Shown in pieces: positions 62,801 to 64,000 of a DNA stretch of 64,000 nucleotides. Source of the DNA: Halomonas colorata (GTDB lineage: Bacteria > Pseudomonadota > Gammaproteobacteria > Pseudomonadales > Halomonadaceae); the NCBI RefSeq assembly GCF_014897985.1, contig NZ_JABUZA010000001.1, positions 1-64,000 of the forward strand, read 5' to 3'. Position 1 is the stretch's first letter, and every line of letters begins with the position of its first letter. The position numbers and the translations under genes were made by a program. Below the pieces are notes generated by a model. The model was not told the origin of the DNA. It made no database searches and saw only the letters and a list, made by a program, of their open reading frames with translations.

Positions 62801-64000
62801 ATGGCCGATTTTGACCCCGCGAGCGAACCACTCGGCACTGCCGATCCCCGGGTTCGGGATTTAAATACCCGCAACTTAGACCGTGGCGTAAATAGCAGCG
62901 AGATGAAGTGGGTGAATCGCTTTGGCGAGGAGCAAGCAACGCTACGCGCTGGATCGATCGCTTCGCAAGAGGTTGTGGATACTGCAGCGCAGGCAAAGCA
63001 GAACATCGAGGAGCAGGTTGATGGGCTTCGCGATGAAGTTGATGGACGACTGAATGGCATCCTAATTGCTGGTGGGCGTATTTTCGATAGCGAGGCTCAG
63101 GGACGTGCTGCTGTTAGTAATGATCAGTATTTCTACGCCGCCAGCGATGATCCAAACGTAAGCAAAACGCTTTGGCAGCGGGTTAACAGCAGTTCTAGTC
63201 GCTTTATAGCAGATGACCCTAGCGCGGAGTTTATAGCAGGTATCGAGTCAGCTCAGTATGTCGCAATCGATAAGGCATCTGAGCCTGACGTTTTATCTGG
63301 CGAGTTTTACAACGGCGATGATGAGTTCGTTCCTGTGATTACCGACAGCCAAGGCAATTCACTATTTGCCTTGGATGAGAACGGTTTCCCAATAGCTGCC
63401 TTGGGCGGGGAGTTCTATGGCGACTCTGATGGTTTCGAGTGGGACTTTGCGGCGCTCAATGCAGAGGGTGAAATTATCTATGCCACGCTTGACGGCCGTG
63501 TCGTTGATCGCTGGGGTTATGAGTTTTACAACTCTGACGAAACGGCTGCTGAGCTCTCGTTTGTCGATGAGTCAGGCAAGCAGCTTTTAGCGTGGGATGA
63601 GAGCGGTGAACCTTTAAATCAAGGCGTGACTTCCGGCGAGCAACCTCTTATTCCCTACCATTCAGACGATATGATTTTTGGCATGGGAGCCACTGCAAAG
63701 GCACTGGCCAGCGTTGAAGGTTTTGAGGTGTTTGCATTATCGCCCGGCAATGATCGCCATGTGCGAGCAGTGATTGATTCCCCAATGATCGATGCTAAAC
63801 GCACGGTAGCAGCAGGCGGCGGTCTTCTAATTCCCGATTGCAACCGAACACTACACGCTAGAATTGGGATAGGGCAATCGCTGGTAGTCGGCGCTACCGC
63901 CGCGCCCACGCTGGTAAGCATTGATCCGATCTTTCCTGATGAAGCGCTGATGTTCGAGTCAGGTGCCAACAGTGATGTTCGTATGGGCCTAGAAACTCAG
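62801..64000 (+). CDS. Tail fibre protein with 36-residue repeats and SGNH-like motif, 3' end outside window
   Basis: 400 codons open to the window edge. N-terminus (ADPRVRDLNTRNLDRGVNSS, then MKWVNRFGEEQATLRAGS) resembles phage tail-fibre attachment domains. Three repeats start at residues 167, 203 and 239 (GEFYNGDDEF, GEFYGDSDGF, YEFYNSDETA). Near residue 355, RIGIGQSLVVGA fits block I of SGNH/sialate-O-acetylesterase hydrolases with Ser360 as nucleophile. Probably binds and deacetylates a surface glycan. Catalytic blocks beyond are not visible. Confidence 0.8.
   Translation, partial: MADFDPASEPLGTADPRVRDLNTRNLDRGVNSSEMKWVNRFGEEQATLRAGSIASQEVVDTAAQAKQNIEEQVDGLRDEVDGRLNGILIAGGRIFDSEAQGRAAVSNDQYFYAASDDPNVSKTLWQRVNSSSSRFIADDPSAEFIAGIESAQYVAIDKASEPDVLSGEFYNGDDEFVPVITDSQGNSLFALDENGFPIAALGGEFYGDSDGFEWDFAALNAEGEIIYATLDGRVVDRWGYEFYNSDETAAELSFVDESGKQLLAWDESGEPLNQGVTSGEQPLIPYHSDDMIFGMGATAKALASVEGFEVFALSPGNDRHVRAVIDSPMIDAKRTVAAGGGLLIPDCNRTLHARIGIGQSLVVGATAAPTLVSIDPIFPDEALMFESGANSDVRMGLETQ

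Overview
The window looks like a chromosome segment of a halophilic gammaproteobacterium of the Halomonadaceae (Halomonas or a close relative). This is an inference from gene content, GC-rich codon use and acidic proteins. The housekeeping gene order is close to what I recall for Pseudomonas (trkA-rsmB-fmt-def-PA0020-dprA-tsaC-hemF-aroE, and separately der-bamB-yfgM-hisS-ispG-rodZ-pilF-rlmN-ndk-isc-cysE-trmJ-suhB-secFD-yajC-tgt-queA). About half the window is conserved chromosome and the other half is the left part of an integrated, lambda-like siphophage genome.

Positions 1-9267 hold tRNA and translation-start functions (rsmB, fmt, def, tsaC), DNA uptake (dprA), haem and shikimate enzymes (hemF, aroE), a dodecin and the 5' end of trkA. 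An array of eight 13-bp repeats, two of them carrying DnaA-box sequences, lies beside trkA. Positions 9338-11416 carry two lipoproteins, a REP-like palindrome and the terminator of the der operon. Positions 11417-31670 run almost entirely on the minus strand: der-bamB-yfgM, hisS, ispG-rodZ-pilF-rlmN, ndk, a reduced isc cluster (iscR-iscS-iscA, no iscU, hscB, hscA or fdx), cysE and trmJ, then secDF-yajC and tgt-queA. suhB points the other way and has lost most of the family's metal-binding residues.

A tRNA-Leu(CAA) at 31783-31869 marks the left end of the prophage, which continues past the right edge. Its regulation can be read from the sequence. A leftward early operon (39263 to 31996) of tightly overlapping genes ends in rdgC, small proteins, an excisionase-like gene and the integrase. 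A LexA-type repressor (40077-40772) faces a Cro-like gene (40868-41113). Five 15-bp operators of the form GTACC-N5-GGTAC lie at the two early promoters. The repressor appears co-transcribed with a VasI-like anchored protein, a likely lysogenic conversion gene. The rightward early operon carries an O-like initiator with five iterons inside its gene (a lambda-style origin), a P-like partner, nucleases and a candidate antiterminator.

A second, opposite-facing regulatory module (59-aa protein, HTH protein, MucR-like zinc-finger protein) has its own promoter with a palindrome filling the spacer. Next to it starts the late promoter, followed by two intrinsic terminators, endolysin, holin, nested spanins Rz/Rz1, HNH nuclease and HK97-type head and tail genes. 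The tail chaperone pair uses the lambda slippery heptamer GGGAAAG.

The most unusual stretch is 57979-59800, inserted between the tail chaperones and the tape measure gene. It has its own promoter, a structured small-RNA candidate with a terminator, a c4-type antisense RNA whose loop is complementary to the Shine-Dalgarno region of an adjacent P22-type antirepressor, and an AT-rich lipoprotein gene. The window ends inside a tail fibre gene with 36-residue repeats and a probable SGNH esterase motif.
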